A program made the position numbers and the translations under genes. The notes below the pieces were generated by a model. It did no database searches, was not told the origin of the DNA, and saw only the letters and a list, made by a program, of their open reading frames with translations. Positions 33,136 through 42,804 of a DNA stretch of 64,000 nt are shown here, one piece after another (the first letter of the stretch is position 1; each line of letters opens with the position of its first letter). Source of the DNA: Sphingomonas cremea (lineage in GTDB: Bacteria; Pseudomonadota; Alphaproteobacteria; Sphingomonadales; Sphingomonadaceae). Where the stretch lies: NCBI RefSeq assembly GCF_021502585.1, contig NZ_JAKFGM010000003.1, positions 248,001 through 312,000 of the forward strand, in the 5' to 3' direction.

Positions 33136-34144
33136 GCCGCTGCGCGTCGCCGTTCTCGGTGCCGGTTCGATAGGCTGCTTCGTGGGCGGCTGCTGGCAGG
33201 CGGCGGGTTTGCCGGTCACATTTATCGGCCGGCCAAGTTTTGCGAGCGACATCGGCGGGTACGGACTGACACTCAGCGACTATAGCGGCTGGGAAGCGAG
33301 CATATCGCCGGTCAACGTCGACTATCGGTGCGGCCCCGAAGGCCTAGCCGGCGCTGACATCATTGCGCTCTGCGTCAAGAGCGGCGCGACCGCAGATGCG
33401 GCGAAGCAGATCGCCCAACATGGCCGCGAAGGGTCAATAGTGCTCAGCCTGCAAAACGGCATCAGCAATGTGGACGTGTTGGAGCATGAGCTCGGGTCCC
33501 GCTTTCGAGTGGTACGCGGGATGGTGCCCTACAATGTCGCATATCTCGGCGAAGGCCGATTCCATAAGGGCGTCGCCGGGGAAATTTATTCGGAAGACGC
33601 CGCCGAAATGCGTGAACTGGCCAAAGGGATTGGACCGTCGCCCGGGGCGCTGAAGCTATCTTCCGACATGCTTAGCCTTGCCTGGGGCAAGCTGCTGATC
33701 AACCTCAATAATGCGGTCAGCGCATTGTCCGGCAGAACACTTCTCGAGGAATTGCGCGAACGCGACTATCGCCGCGTCTTCGCCGCCTCGATGAGCGAAG
33801 GGCTACGGCTGCTCGAAAAGGCCAGGATAAAACCGGCCAAGGTCGGAGCCGTCGGCCCGCGACTGCTTCCCTGGGTAATCGGCGCCCCGGATTGGTTGTT
33901 CAACAACGTCTTCCTCAAGAAATGGAAGATTGACGCAAAGGCGCGCTCATCGATGAGCGACGACCTAGCTTCGGGTCGAAGAACCGAAATTGACTACATC
34001 AACGGCGAATTGGTGCGCCTCGCCGATCGACTGGGAGCCAGCGCGCCGGTCAACCGCAAGATTGTCCAGCTGATCCGCAAGGCCGAGTCGGGGGCACCAC
34101 CGCTTCCGCCCGCCCAGCTTCGTCGCGAAATACTCGGCCGCTAG
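33053..34144 (+). CDS. ketopantoate reductase-like (ApbA/PanE family) dehydrogenase
   Basis: An NADPH-type 2-dehydropantoate 2-reductase fold: Rossmann motif GAGSIG (in [16 protein letters not shown]), SLQNGISN, and [15 protein letters not shown] in the helical C-domain. The family reduces ketopantoate to pantoate; this divergent member may have another keto-acid substrate. The only ATG (33053) puts 29 extra residues in front of the Rossmann strand and overlaps queF by 83 bp. A CTG at 33140, five bases past the queF stop, would give the normal N-terminus ([12 protein letters not shown]) and may be the real start. No GTG or TTG lies between. Confidence 0.82.
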   Translation: MSSGNRASHPGSFGFPTRASLHIAGEARPLRVAVLGAGSIGCFVGGCWQAAGLPVTFIGRPSFASDIGGYGLTLSDYSGWEASISPVNVDYRCGPEGLAGADIIALCVKSGATADAAKQIAQHGREGSIVLSLQNGISNVDVLEHELGSRFRVVRGMVPYNVAYLGEGRFHKGVAGEIYSEDAAEMRELAKGIGPSPGALKLSSDMLSLAWGKLLINLNNAVSALSGRTLLEELRERDYRRVFAASMSEGLRLLEKARIKPAKVGAVGPRLLPWVIGAPDWLFNNVFLKKWKIDAKARSSMSDDLASGRRTEIDYINGELVRLADRLGASAPVNRKIVQLIRKAESGAPPLPPAQLRREILGR

Positions 34145-36180
34145 CGCGGGGCAGCTTCGGTCGGCGGGAAGGCAGTGTCGCCCGGAGCCGGCGCATCCGA
34201 GGCGCGACTCTTGGTCCAAAAATATAGAGCTGCGATGGCCAGCGAGAACACAACCAGGCTGACGAGCATTACCGCCGGATAGGGTTCAACAAGGGCCAGG
34301 ACGTTGGCGCTGTCAGCCGAACCGGCCTTCTCGGCCCCGGCCACCGCTGCAGCGTAAACGACGCCCATCAGGCTCTCGCCGACAATCAAGCCGGTCGCCA
34401 TCAGCACGCCCATCCTTTCGGCGAAGGCGGGACTCTTCGACTGCATCGCCCATCGATTGTAGAACCAGCCGAGCACGGCGCCGAACGGGATCAATAAGTC
34501 GGCTTCGAGTGGCAGATAGATGCCCATCCCGATCGCCAGAGGTGGAAAGTGCAGTCGTTTGCCGGACGTCCGCTTCAGCACCTCGTCAACGATGACCGCG
34601 ACTACGCCAATCATTGCGCCCTGACGGATCAGGCTCCAGTCGAGACTGCCGCCGAGGACGCCCTGCGCAATCGTGGAAATGATTGCCGCCTGTGGCGCCG
34701 CCAGTGCGGTTGCCTTGGCGCCTGGGGCGCCTTCGAAGGTGAAGGCGGTGTTGAGCAGGTCGAGGATCGGCGGAATGACCAAAGCACCGAATACAACGCC
34801 GAGGATCAGTGCAACCTGCTGCCGCCATGGCGTCGCGTCGACGAGCTGGCCGGTCTTCAAATCCTGGAGGTTGTTATTGGAAATGGTGGCGACCCCGAAG
34901 ATGATCGCCGTCACGAACAGGGAAAAGGCAACGAGCGCCTTTGTCTCGTCGCCGCTCACGCCCGGAAACAGGGCCACAAGGATCAGCGAGATACCCAGTA
35001 CCGATAGAATGCCGACGCCGGATATCGGGCTGTTGGAGGCTCCGATCAGGCCGGCCATGTAGCCGCACACGGCGGCAATCACTACACCGGCGATTAGAAC
35101 GTAGAACACGCTGACGATGATTGTTGTGCCCGGTTCGGAGGAAATCGGCGCGGTATTGCCGAATGCGTAAAGCAGCAAGCCAATTGGGATCATCGATAGC
35201 AGAATGATACCGGTGACGATGCCGATCGGGATGTCGCGCTCGGTTAGCGGTAGGTCGGCCCCGCGACCGGCCTTGCGCTCCCGGTTGGCGATCAGCGCGG
35301 AGCGAATTCCCGCGACGATCGGGCCGATGATTTTCAACAGGGTCCAGATCGCCGCGACACCGATAGTGCCGGCACCAACCATCCGCGCCTTCTGCCTGAA
35401 AGCGGCGCTGACCAATGCCTCAAGGTCGCCGCCGATCTGGGCAACAAACCCCGCGTCCTGGGTCCAATGGGGAACGATGAACGCCCAGGTGATCAGCATG
35501 CCGACGACCATGGCCAAGCCAACCGCGACGCCGACCAGATGGCCGACCCCGATCAGTGCCATCGACAGGCTGGCAGAAATGGCCGAGCCGCCGGTGCCGA
35601 CCTTGAAGACGCGGCCGGCCGTGTCGGTCAGCAGCCTCGTCTTTGCAACGATGAAGTAGAATGCAGAAACCAGCGTAGCCCCGCCGATCAGCACGAGACC
35701 GCGCCTGTTCTCCTCGGCCCCGCCAACGCCGCTTCCGACCTTCAGAACCTCGGCCGCAGCAACGCCTTCCGGATAGGGTAGGTCAGTGCCGGTAACCAGT
35801 GCCCGACGCAGGGGCACGGAATACATGACGCCCAAGATGCCGCCGATGCCGATTACGGCCACCGATAGCCAATAAGGAAAGCCGGTCCACCACCCAACCA
35901 TGATCAGACCCGGAAGGACGAAGATGATCGCCGACAGCGTCCCTGCCGCCGAAGCGATGGTCTGGACGATATTGTTTTCCTGGATCGTGGTGTCGTGAAA
36001 CGCCTTGAGTATCGCCATCGAGATTACCGCGGCAGGGATCGAAGTCGCGAAGGTGATTCCGATCTTGAGACCCAGATAGACGTTGGCCGCGGTGAAAACG
36101 ACGGTAATCAACGCACCGAGGATAATACCGCGAAGCGTAAGTTCCTTGATGCTGCCCGACGGTGCTACCACGGTTGCCAT
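34141..36180 (-). CDS. OPT family oligopeptide transporter
   Basis: A 679-residue polytopic protein of the OPT family, inner membrane. Recognisable segments are LRGIILGALITVVFTAANVY at the N-terminus, a glycine-rich NSPISGVGIL loop and GMGIYLPLEADLLIPFGAVL near the C-terminal half. About 15 membrane helices. Bacterial members import small peptides or metal complexes; the substrate is not predictable here. It overlaps the convergent dehydrogenase gene's stop by four bases. Confidence 0.92.
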   Translation of the reverse strand: MATVVAPSGSIKELTLRGIILGALITVVFTAANVYLGLKIGITFATSIPAAVISMAILKAFHDTTIQENNIVQTIASAAGTLSAIIFVLPGLIMVGWWTGFPYWLSVAVIGIGGILGVMYSVPLRRALVTGTDLPYPEGVAAAEVLKVGSGVGGAEENRRGLVLIGGATLVSAFYFIVAKTRLLTDTAGRVFKVGTGGSAISASLSMALIGVGHLVGVAVGLAMVVGMLITWAFIVPHWTQDAGFVAQIGGDLEALVSAAFRQKARMVGAGTIGVAAIWTLLKIIGPIVAGIRSALIANRERKAGRGADLPLTERDIPIGIVTGIILLSMIPIGLLLYAFGNTAPISSEPGTTIIVSVFYVLIAGVVIAAVCGYMAGLIGASNSPISGVGILSVLGISLILVALFPGVSGDETKALVAFSLFVTAIIFGVATISNNNLQDLKTGQLVDATPWRQQVALILGVVFGALVIPPILDLLNTAFTFEGAPGAKATALAAPQAAIISTIAQGVLGGSLDWSLIRQGAMIGVVAVIVDEVLKRTSGKRLHFPPLAIGMGIYLPLEADLLIPFGAVLGWFYNRWAMQSKSPAFAERMGVLMATGLIVGESLMGVVYAAAVAGAEKAGSADSANVLALVEPYPAVMLVSLVVFSLAIAALYFWTKSRASDAPAPGDTAFPPTEAAPR

Positions 36181-36183
36181 CCC

Positions 36184-36543
36184 CTATTCCTCCAGATGCT
36201 TATTTTTATCGGCAGGCGCGGGCAGTTCCTCGCGCTCAAAACGAATGACGGTGTCGTAACGATTGAGCAGTAGCCGGTCACCCTCGATTTTCAGCGGCTC
36301 GCGATTGAAGTTGGGCGTCTTGTAGGCGCCCTGCATCCGCGTTGCCGTCAGAAATACGGTCGAACCATCGGACGACCAATTGCCTTCGGCAGCTTCCGAC
36401 ACCGCGCCATAATCGAGCTGGTACTGAAAGCGACCGTCGTCATCGAGTTGGAGTGCGGCGCCAATCTCCATCTGGTTCGAACGGTAAAAACCGGTGACCG
36501 ATGGCGTGCCCGCGGCGGCCAACAACAGTGCAGCAATGATCAT
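36184..36543 (-). CDS. small exported protein, hypothetical
   Basis: A 119-residue protein with a hydrophobic N-terminus (MIIAALLLAAAGTPSVTG) and a beta-rich remainder (ALQLDDDGRFQYQLDYGAV, EGNWSSDGSTVFLTA) resembling lipocalin-like or copper-resistance-NlpE-like small barrels. ATG at 36543 follows AGGGG and overlaps the M20 gene's stop as ATGA; an upstream TTG is less likely. Only three bases separate its stop from the OPT gene's start on the same strand, so M20, this gene and OPT form an operon. Confidence 0.75.
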   Translation of the reverse strand: MIIAALLLAAAGTPSVTGFYRSNQMEIGAALQLDDDGRFQYQLDYGAVSEAAEGNWSSDGSTVFLTATRMQGAYKTPNFNREPLKIEGDRLLLNRYDTVIRFEREELPAPADKNKHLEE

Positions 36544-37733
36544 TTCCAACCCCTTTGAAGGAACCGCGTAGCAAAGTTGCAGTGAAGTGCCACGCCTTTC
36601 GGCAGCACGTCCTCATCTATCATCATCGACGGATTATGAAGGGGTGCGCGGCTCGCTGCTTCCTCCCCCATTGGTGCAACACCAAGAAAGGCCATCGCGC
36701 CCGGGACTCGTTCCAGGACGTAGGAGAAGTCCTCGCCTCCCATGTTGGAGACGGACAGTTCGACGAAAGAATCCCCGGCCACGTCGCGCACTAGCGCAAC
36801 TGCGCGGGCATCGTTGATCGTCGGCGGATAGCCCTGCTCTATAACCACCTCGGCCGTACAGCCATGCGCAGCGGCGACATGGGTGCAAATTCGCTCAAAC
36901 GCATCGCGTCCGCGACTCCGGGCTTCGGGCGACAGGGTGCGCAGGGTGCCGAGCAGTTCGACCGCGTCGGGCAAAACATTGTGTGTCGTTCCGGCGCTGA
37001 TCTTGGTGATCGAAAGGACGATTGGATCGGTAACCGGAGTTCGACGTGCAACCTCTGATTGCAGCGCGAGCACAATCTCCGCCGCGACCGGAACGGGGTC
37101 GAGTGCGTCGTGCGGCATGGCCGCATGGCCGCCCCTACCGACGATCCGCGCACGGAGCGTATCCGTCGACGCAAGCATCGTTCCGGCGCGGCAGCCCACT
37201 GCGCCATGAGGCAGCGTCGGCCAAATGTGCAGGGCGAAGGCGGCGTCAGGCAGCGGATCGCCGAGCAACCCTTCATCGATCATCAGCCGCGCGCCGTGAT
37301 GGCCTTCCTCGCCGGGCTGGAACATGAACTGGATCCGCCCTGCGAAGTCGTCGCGATGGCTGGATAGGATTCGGGCGGCGCTGGCCAGCATTGCGGAATG
37401 GCTGTCATGGCCGCAGGCATGCATGTGCCCCGGGTGGCGGCTGGCAAAATCCAGACCTGTCGCTTCCTGGATTGGGAGCGCATCCATATCGCCGCGGAGC
37501 AACACCGTCCGGCCCGGCGAAGTCCCGTCTAGGACAGCGATCAGACCGCTGCATCTTTCGCTGCGGCAAATCGCCAGAGGAAGTCCAGCCAAAGCCGATT
37601 CCAGCTTGTCGCGGGTGAGAGGGGTATCGAGCCCAAGCTCGGGCTCCGCATGGATCGCTCGGCGAAGCGCAATTAATTCGTCACGTCCCGCTTCGGCGGC
37701 TGCGACCCAATCGAACTGCTCGGCTACGCTCAT
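36540..37733 (-). CDS. M20 family amidohydrolase (hippurate hydrolase-like)
   Basis: A 397-residue zinc-dependent amidohydrolase of the M20D type. Motifs: LRGDMDALP, HACGHDSHSAML (metal ligands Cys/His), FQPGEEGHHGARLMIDEG with the catalytic Glu pair, and a terminal LHNPSMMIDED. These enzymes cleave N-acyl amino acids or amino-acid conjugates in the cytosol. Upstream of an exported small protein and the OPT transporter in one operon, which suggests uptake and hydrolysis of peptides or conjugates. Confidence 0.92.
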   Translation of the reverse strand: MSVAEQFDWVAAAEAGRDELIALRRAIHAEPELGLDTPLTRDKLESALAGLPLAICRSERCSGLIAVLDGTSPGRTVLLRGDMDALPIQEATGLDFASRHPGHMHACGHDSHSAMLASAARILSSHRDDFAGRIQFMFQPGEEGHHGARLMIDEGLLGDPLPDAAFALHIWPTLPHGAVGCRAGTMLASTDTLRARIVGRGGHAAMPHDALDPVPVAAEIVLALQSEVARRTPVTDPIVLSITKISAGTTHNVLPDAVELLGTLRTLSPEARSRGRDAFERICTHVAAAHGCTAEVVIEQGYPPTINDARAVALVRDVAGDSFVELSVSNMGGEDFSYVLERVPGAMAFLGVAPMGEEAASRAPLHNPSMMIDEDVLPKGVALHCNFATRFLQRGWK

Positions 37734-37772
37734 CGCGGCAGCCTAGCCGCCCAATCGCAGTGTCTCAACGCG

Positions 37773-38087
37773 CTATTGCGACATCAGGTCGCGATAACGC
37801 TCTTCGCTGGTCAGGCGATAATCGTCGATATCGCGTTGGGCGTTGGCCAGCGCGGATGCGCGCTTGGTTCCCATGGCCACGTCATATTTGACCAGTGCGT
37901 CGGTAAGCGCCTGGGCCTCGCCCGGACAGGCGGCCTTCACCGCGGCCGAATATGCATCGGCGGCGACTTTGGCCCTCAACTGGTTGGTTTCGAAGGATTT
38001 CAGGCAAGCGGCAAACGCATGACGCGGAGCATCGATAACCGCCGGATTGGGCGTCGCAAACGCGAGCGCCATTACTAACGTGATCAT
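37773..38087 (-). CDS. exported hypothetical protein
   Basis: A 104-residue protein with a short signal peptide (MITLVMALAFATPNPAV) and a helical, Ala-rich mature part with two cysteines (AACLKSFETNQL and KAACPGEAQAL), ending SEERYRDLMSQ. The ATG at 38087 gives a sensible signal peptide; an earlier in-frame start at 38126 does not. No family recognised. Confidence 0.65.
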   Translation of the reverse strand: MITLVMALAFATPNPAVIDAPRHAFAACLKSFETNQLRAKVAADAYSAAVKAACPGEAQALTDALVKYDVAMGTKRASALANAQRDIDDYRLTSEERYRDLMSQ

Positions 38088-38153
38088 ACCCGTCCCCTCT
38101 ACGGACATATCAGCGAGAGGGAGCATGACTCAAACGTGGCGAAAATCAATGGC

Positions 38154-38552
38154 TCAGGCGATTTGGACCCCTGGCGGAACTGGCGAACTGTGGCGCCTGA
38201 CCACCTGCCAGCTATCGCCTTCGCGCACCCAGACGTCGGTCAGCAGCACGCGCTCGTCGATCAATTGACCCAGATAGCGCACCTTCCACTGAGCATCGAC
38301 CGTTGCGACAATCACATTCTCCAGCGCGACGCATTCGGTGACGCGCACTTCAAGGCTGGCGATATCCATACGCTTCAGCGCTTCGATCCACTGCGCAAGG
38401 TTGACCGCCACCGATCCGGTCGAGCGGATGCCGACCAGCTTGAATTGCGGGTGGATCAACCGGCGGAGCGCGGCCTCGTCCTTGGCAATAAGGGCGTCAC
38501 GCCATTCGCGCTCAAGATCGCGAACATCGAGGCAGGGTAAATCAGCGGCCAC
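38154..38552 (-). CDS. SnoaL/DUF4440-like protein
   Basis: A 132-residue NTF2-fold protein, cytosolic. Helix REWRDALIAKDEAALRRLIH and final strands LLTDVWVREGDSWQVVRRHS match DUF4440. The GTG at 38552 has GGAGGG eight bases upstream and overlaps the end of the HerA-like gene by about 11 bases; a longer frame to 38618 is less likely. Function unknown; the fold family includes ligand-binding and isomerase proteins. Confidence 0.75.
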   Translation of the reverse strand: MAADLPCLDVRDLEREWRDALIAKDEAALRRLIHPQFKLVGIRSTGSVAVNLAQWIEALKRMDIASLEVRVTECVALENVIVATVDAQWKVRYLGQLIDERVLLTDVWVREGDSWQVVRRHSSPVPPGVQIA

Positions 38553-40194
38553 GGAGCAACCCTCCGAAAATTCCTCGCAACAACGAATTGCCGAGCTGTC
38601 GCCCGACTGACGAGGCAATCGAGCGCCCCGCCGATTGCATCATCTTGTCGGCCATGGTCGGCTTCGCCGCTTCGCGCGCACGCCGCGCCTCCTCGCGCTC
38701 CAGCTCGCGCTGGCGCTGCGCCTCCAGTCGCTCGGCTTCACGTTGCTGGCGAATAGCCTCCTTTTCGGCGGCCGTGCGCTGGCGCGCAGCTTCCTTGTCG
38801 GCAATTGCCTGCTGGCGCGCAGCTTCGGCGGCTGCCTTCTGGGCTTCCGTCTCGGCCTTTGCCGCTGCCGCCGCCGCGGCAGCCTCATCGCCCTTGGCCT
38901 TCAGAATTTCCTCTGCGCTGTCACGATCGAGCAGCGTGTCATATTTTGCGCCAATAACGTCTGTCTGGACCATGATCGCCCGTTCCTGCGCAGTCAGCGG
39001 CCCAACTCTCGAGCATGGCGGCTTGATCAGGGTGCGTTCGACCGGAGACGGCGCGCCATCCGGCAGCAATAGCGAAACCAATGCCTCGCCAACCTTGAGC
39101 TCGGTGATTGCGGTGGCGACGTCGACGTCGGGATTTTGGCGGAAAGTCTCCGCGGCCGACTTGACCGCCGCCTGGTCACGCGGAGTGAAAGCGCGAAGCG
39201 CATGTTGCACCCGATTGCCGAGCTGGCCCGCTACCTTGTCGGGAATGTCGATCGGGTTCTGGGTGATGAAATAGACCCCGACCCCCTTGGAGCGGATCAG
39301 CCGTACGACCTGTTCGACTTTCTCTAGCAATGCCGGGGGGGCATCCTCGAACAGCAGATGCGCTTCGTCGAAAAAGAAGGCGAGCTTCGGCTTGTCCGGA
39401 TCACCAATCTCGGGAAGCAGCTCGAACAGCTCGCTCAGCAGCCACAGCAGGAAGGTCGAATATAGGCGCGGACTCGCCATCAGCTTATCCGCGGCGAGGA
39501 TGTTGACGATGCCCTTGCCCGCATCATCCAGCTTCAGGAAATCCTCAAGGTCCAGGGCCGGTTCGCCAAAGAAATTATCGCCGCCCTGCGCTCGTAACTG
39601 AAGCAGCGAACGCTGGATGGCGCCGACGCTCATCTTCGACACATTGCCATATTCAAGAGTCAGCTCGTCGGCCTGCTCGCCGCAATGCACGAGCATTGCC
39701 TGCAAATCGTCGAGGTCGAGGAGCATCAACCCCTCCTTGTCGGCAACGGCGAAGGCAATCGTCAGAACGCCCTCCTGAACGTCATTCAGGTTCATCAGCC
39801 GCGACAGGAGCAATGGCCCCATTTCGCTGACCGTGGTGCGGACCGGATGTCCTTGTTCGCCGAACAGGTCCCAGAATTGGACCGGATAGGCCTGGTAGGA
39901 CCAATCGGTGTAGCCGATCTCGGCAGCGCGCGCTGCGAACGCCTCATGCGGCTTGGCGGTCGCGGCGCCGGGCATCGCAAGGCCCGCGATGTCGCCCTTC
40001 ACATCGGCAACGAAGGTCGGGACCCCCGCGGCCGAAAGCCCTTCGACAATCCCCTGGAGCGTCACGGTCTTGCCGGTTCCGGTCGCTCCGGCGATCAATC
40101 CGTGTCGATTGGCGCGCTTCAACTCAAGCTGTTGAGGCTTGGCGCCGCCAGGGCCTGCACCGATGAAGATGCTGGTCACAGGATTACTGGCCAT
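38542..40194 (-). CDS. HerA/DUF853-like ATPase (YjgR family)
   Basis: A 550-residue protein. The P-loop is GATGTGKTVTLQG (near residue 35), followed by the Walker B FFFDEAHLLFE and family sequence ITQNPIDIPDKVAGQLGNRV. Residues 430-525 form a long Ala/Glu/Arg/Lys-rich coiled coil. The family is related to the HerA/FtsK translocases and its cellular role is unknown. The ATG at 40194 begins the conserved part (MASNPVTSIFIG). Confidence 0.9.
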   Translation of the reverse strand: MASNPVTSIFIGAGPGGAKPQQLELKRANRHGLIAGATGTGKTVTLQGIVEGLSAAGVPTFVADVKGDIAGLAMPGAATAKPHEAFAARAAEIGYTDWSYQAYPVQFWDLFGEQGHPVRTTVSEMGPLLLSRLMNLNDVQEGVLTIAFAVADKEGLMLLDLDDLQAMLVHCGEQADELTLEYGNVSKMSVGAIQRSLLQLRAQGGDNFFGEPALDLEDFLKLDDAGKGIVNILAADKLMASPRLYSTFLLWLLSELFELLPEIGDPDKPKLAFFFDEAHLLFEDAPPALLEKVEQVVRLIRSKGVGVYFITQNPIDIPDKVAGQLGNRVQHALRAFTPRDQAAVKSAAETFRQNPDVDVATAITELKVGEALVSLLLPDGAPSPVERTLIKPPCSRVGPLTAQERAIMVQTDVIGAKYDTLLDRDSAEEILKAKGDEAAAAAAAAKAETEAQKAAAEAARQQAIADKEAARQRTAAEKEAIRQQREAERLEAQRQRELEREEARRAREAAKPTMADKMMQSAGRSIASSVGRQLGNSLLRGIFGGLLRGR

Positions 40195-40303
40195 CTGTTC
40201 GCGTCGCTCCTTCGGCTTCGATGCGCATTGCCTTAACAGCAATGCGCCTCCGGCGTTCGGCGCCGAAGCCTAGGCCGAAGGAGTGTCGGCAACAAGACAG
40301 CGA

Positions 40304-41866
40304 TTAACGGCTCGCAATATCGACGCCAACGAACGCTTCGGGCGTCTGGCCGCGCTTGACCAGCAGGAGCACGCTTGTCCGCCCCGCGCGCCGCGCAGCT
40401 TCGACCGCTGCCAGCACTTGGGCCGGTGTCGTCACCGCCTGGCGGTTGACCGAAACGATCACGTCGCCCCGGCGCAGCCCTTTTTCCGAGGCGTCGCTGC
40501 TGGGGTCGATTGATGTAACGACCACACCGTGCACGTCGGCGGGCAAGTTGAGCGCGCGGATGATCTGCGGATTGAGCGGTTGCAATGACAGGCCCAGCGC
40601 AGTCCCGGGCGCTACCGGCGCCTCCTCGGCCATGGCCTGGCCTTCATCGTCTCCAACACCGCCGCCTTGGCGGGCCAGCTCCTCATCCGTTGGACGTTGG
40701 CCTACCTGCACCTGGACAGTCTGGCGTCGACCATCACGAATAAACTCGACGGGCACTCGGGTGCCGACCGATGTATTGGCGATGATGTAGCTGAGCGTTT
40801 CTTCCGGGGTGACGTCGCGGCCGGCGACCTTAACAATCACGTCGCCTTGCTGGATTCCAGCCTTGGCGGCGGCTTCTCCGGGAACGACCGAGCGGACCAG
40901 TTCCCCACGGTCCTTCGGCAGGCCGAGACTGTCAGCAATATTCTCGTCAAGCGGTTGCAGCGAGACGCCAAGGTAGCCGCGCGAAGGCCGTTGGCCGCGG
41001 CGAAGGGAATCGATAACCGGCTTGGCGGCCTCGGCCGGAATGGCAAGGCCGATACCGACGCTGGCGCCGGTGGGGGAGATCAGCGCCGAATTGATGCCGA
41101 TGACGTTACCGGCCATGTCGAACATCGGGCCGCCCGAATTGCCCATGTTGATGCTGGCGTCGGTCTGGATGTAGCGGTCATATGCGCCGCCGCCCGTGAT
41201 TCCACGGTGCAGCGCCGAGATGATTCCGGCGGTGACCGTCCCGCCCAATCCATATGGATTGCCGATTGCCACCACCCAGTCGCCCACGCGCGCCCGGGTC
41301 GAATCCCCGAAGTTGACGAAGGGCAGGTTGGAACCCTCGATTTTCAGCAACGCCAGATCCGACGTGGTATCACGTCCGATGATTCTCGCAGGGAATTCGC
41401 GGCGGTCGGCCAGCGTGATGGTGATGCTGTCGACCGTGCCAGTCCCGTTGACGCCCTGGATAAGGTGATTGTTGGTGACGATGTAGCCGTCGGGCGAAAT
41501 GATGAAACCGGACCCGAGCGAACCGGCTTCACGCGTTGGCGGCGATTCCTGGCCGCCCTCCTGGCCCTGGCCCTGCGGAACCTGACCACCGAAACGGCGG
41601 AAGAATTCCTCGAATGGGTCGACCTGCCGTTTCACCGGCACGCGCTGCTTGGTCGAGATGTTGACCACAGCCGGCGCCAGTCGCGCCGCCAGGTCAGCGA
41701 ATGATGCCGGCGCGCCTGCCTTCGGCACGATCGCCGCCGGCGCGTTCTGCGCCACTTGCGCACCGGCCTGGCCGGTTGCGACCGAAAAAGCGGTACCTCC
41801 CAGAAGCAGGGCCATCGCGACCCCATAGGCGTAGCGCACGGGTCGAAACTCCTTCGTCGAACTCAT
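40304..41866 (-). CDS. Do/HtrA family periplasmic serine protease
   Basis: A 520-residue DegP/DegQ-like protease. N-terminal signal or anchor, a trypsin-like domain with triad His134 (IVTNNHLIQG), Asp170 (SDLALLKI) and Ser244 (MGNSGGP), then two PDZ domains (about 295-390 and 415-520). It degrades or refolds misfolded envelope proteins. The Q/G-rich loop at 92-112 (LA loop region) is typical. Directly downstream of hflC on the same strand, an order common in alphaproteobacteria. Confidence 0.95.
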   Translation of the reverse strand: MSSTKEFRPVRYAYGVAMALLLGGTAFSVATGQAGAQVAQNAPAAIVPKAGAPASFADLAARLAPAVVNISTKQRVPVKRQVDPFEEFFRRFGGQVPQGQGQEGGQESPPTREAGSLGSGFIISPDGYIVTNNHLIQGVNGTGTVDSITITLADRREFPARIIGRDTTSDLALLKIEGSNLPFVNFGDSTRARVGDWVVAIGNPYGLGGTVTAGIISALHRGITGGGAYDRYIQTDASINMGNSGGPMFDMAGNVIGINSALISPTGASVGIGLAIPAEAAKPVIDSLRRGQRPSRGYLGVSLQPLDENIADSLGLPKDRGELVRSVVPGEAAAKAGIQQGDVIVKVAGRDVTPEETLSYIIANTSVGTRVPVEFIRDGRRQTVQVQVGQRPTDEELARQGGGVGDDEGQAMAEEAPVAPGTALGLSLQPLNPQIIRALNLPADVHGVVVTSIDPSSDASEKGLRRGDVIVSVNRQAVTTPAQVLAAVEAARRAGRTSVLLLVKRGQTPEAFVGVDIASR

Positions 41867-41946
41867 TCCATTTCCTCGCTTGGCTTTCGCGGTTCGCATG
41901 CAACGCTAGGCCAAACGCCTGAACGCGAATTGAACAGGGCTGGCTC

Positions 41947-42804
41947 CTATCGTCCAGTAAATTCCTTCAGATACTCGTTATTAGGCGACAGTATCATATT
42001 GGTTTGCGCGGGCTTGCCGCCGTTGGCGCCAAGGAACGTCGTCTCATAGCTCTGCATGGCGCGGTAGAAGTTGTAGAATTCCGGGTCTTTTCCGAATGCG
42101 GCGGCATAGGTCTGTGCCGCTTCGGCATCGGCTTCGGCGCGGATAATCTGGGCGCGCTTCAATCCCTCGGCCTCGATCGACCTAGCTTCCTGCTGCCGGG
42201 CGGTACGCATTCGATCGAAAGCCGACTGCAGCGGTGTCCCGTCCGGCAGGTCGGCCTTTTTGATGCGGACGTCGATAATTTCGGCCCCATATTGGCGTGC
42301 GACGCGGTCGAGCCCGGTCCTGATATTGCCCATCACTCCTTCTCGTTCGGGCGACAATAGCGAAGCAAACGGCCGCTTGCCGAGCTCGTTCCTCAGCTGA
42401 GAGCCGAGAATCGGCGCCAGGGATTGCTCGAACTGGTCGGTCGAACGGGCGCGGATATACATCCGCAGCGGATCGACCACACGGTAGCGGGCAAAGGCAT
42501 CGACCTCCAGCCGAAGCTGGTCGGTCGACAGCACCTGCTGCTTGTCCATGTCGATATTGCGCACGCGCTTGTCGATCCAGTCGATGCGCTCGACAAAGGG
42601 GATGCGGAAGGCAAGTCCCGCGCCCGGGCCGCCAATATTATCCCCATCCTTGTAACGGTTGATGATCCGAACCGGCTTGCCGAATCGAGTGATGATTCCC
42701 TGCCTGGTTTCGGGGACGATCGAGATGCTGCTGGACAGAATGACCAGCACCAGGAACGCAATTAGCGCTGCTGCGAACGGATGGCGGCGAATCGCGTCGG
42801 TCAT
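41947..42804 (-). CDS. hflC: HflC, modulator of FtsH protease
   Basis: A 285-residue inner-membrane protein with one N-terminal helix (FAAALIAFLVLVIL) and an SPFH/stomatin domain (about 25-190), then a coiled coil with the family signature EARSIEAEGLKRAQIIRAEA. With HflK it forms a complex around FtsH. It overlaps hflK by ATGA. Confidence 0.96.
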   Translation of the reverse strand: MTDAIRRHPFAAALIAFLVLVILSSSISIVPETRQGIITRFGKPVRIINRYKDGDNIGGPGAGLAFRIPFVERIDWIDKRVRNIDMDKQQVLSTDQLRLEVDAFARYRVVDPLRMYIRARSTDQFEQSLAPILGSQLRNELGKRPFASLLSPEREGVMGNIRTGLDRVARQYGAEIIDVRIKKADLPDGTPLQSAFDRMRTARQQEARSIEAEGLKRAQIIRAEADAEAAQTYAAAFGKDPEFYNFYRAMQSYETTFLGANGGKPAQTNMILSPNNEYLKEFTGR

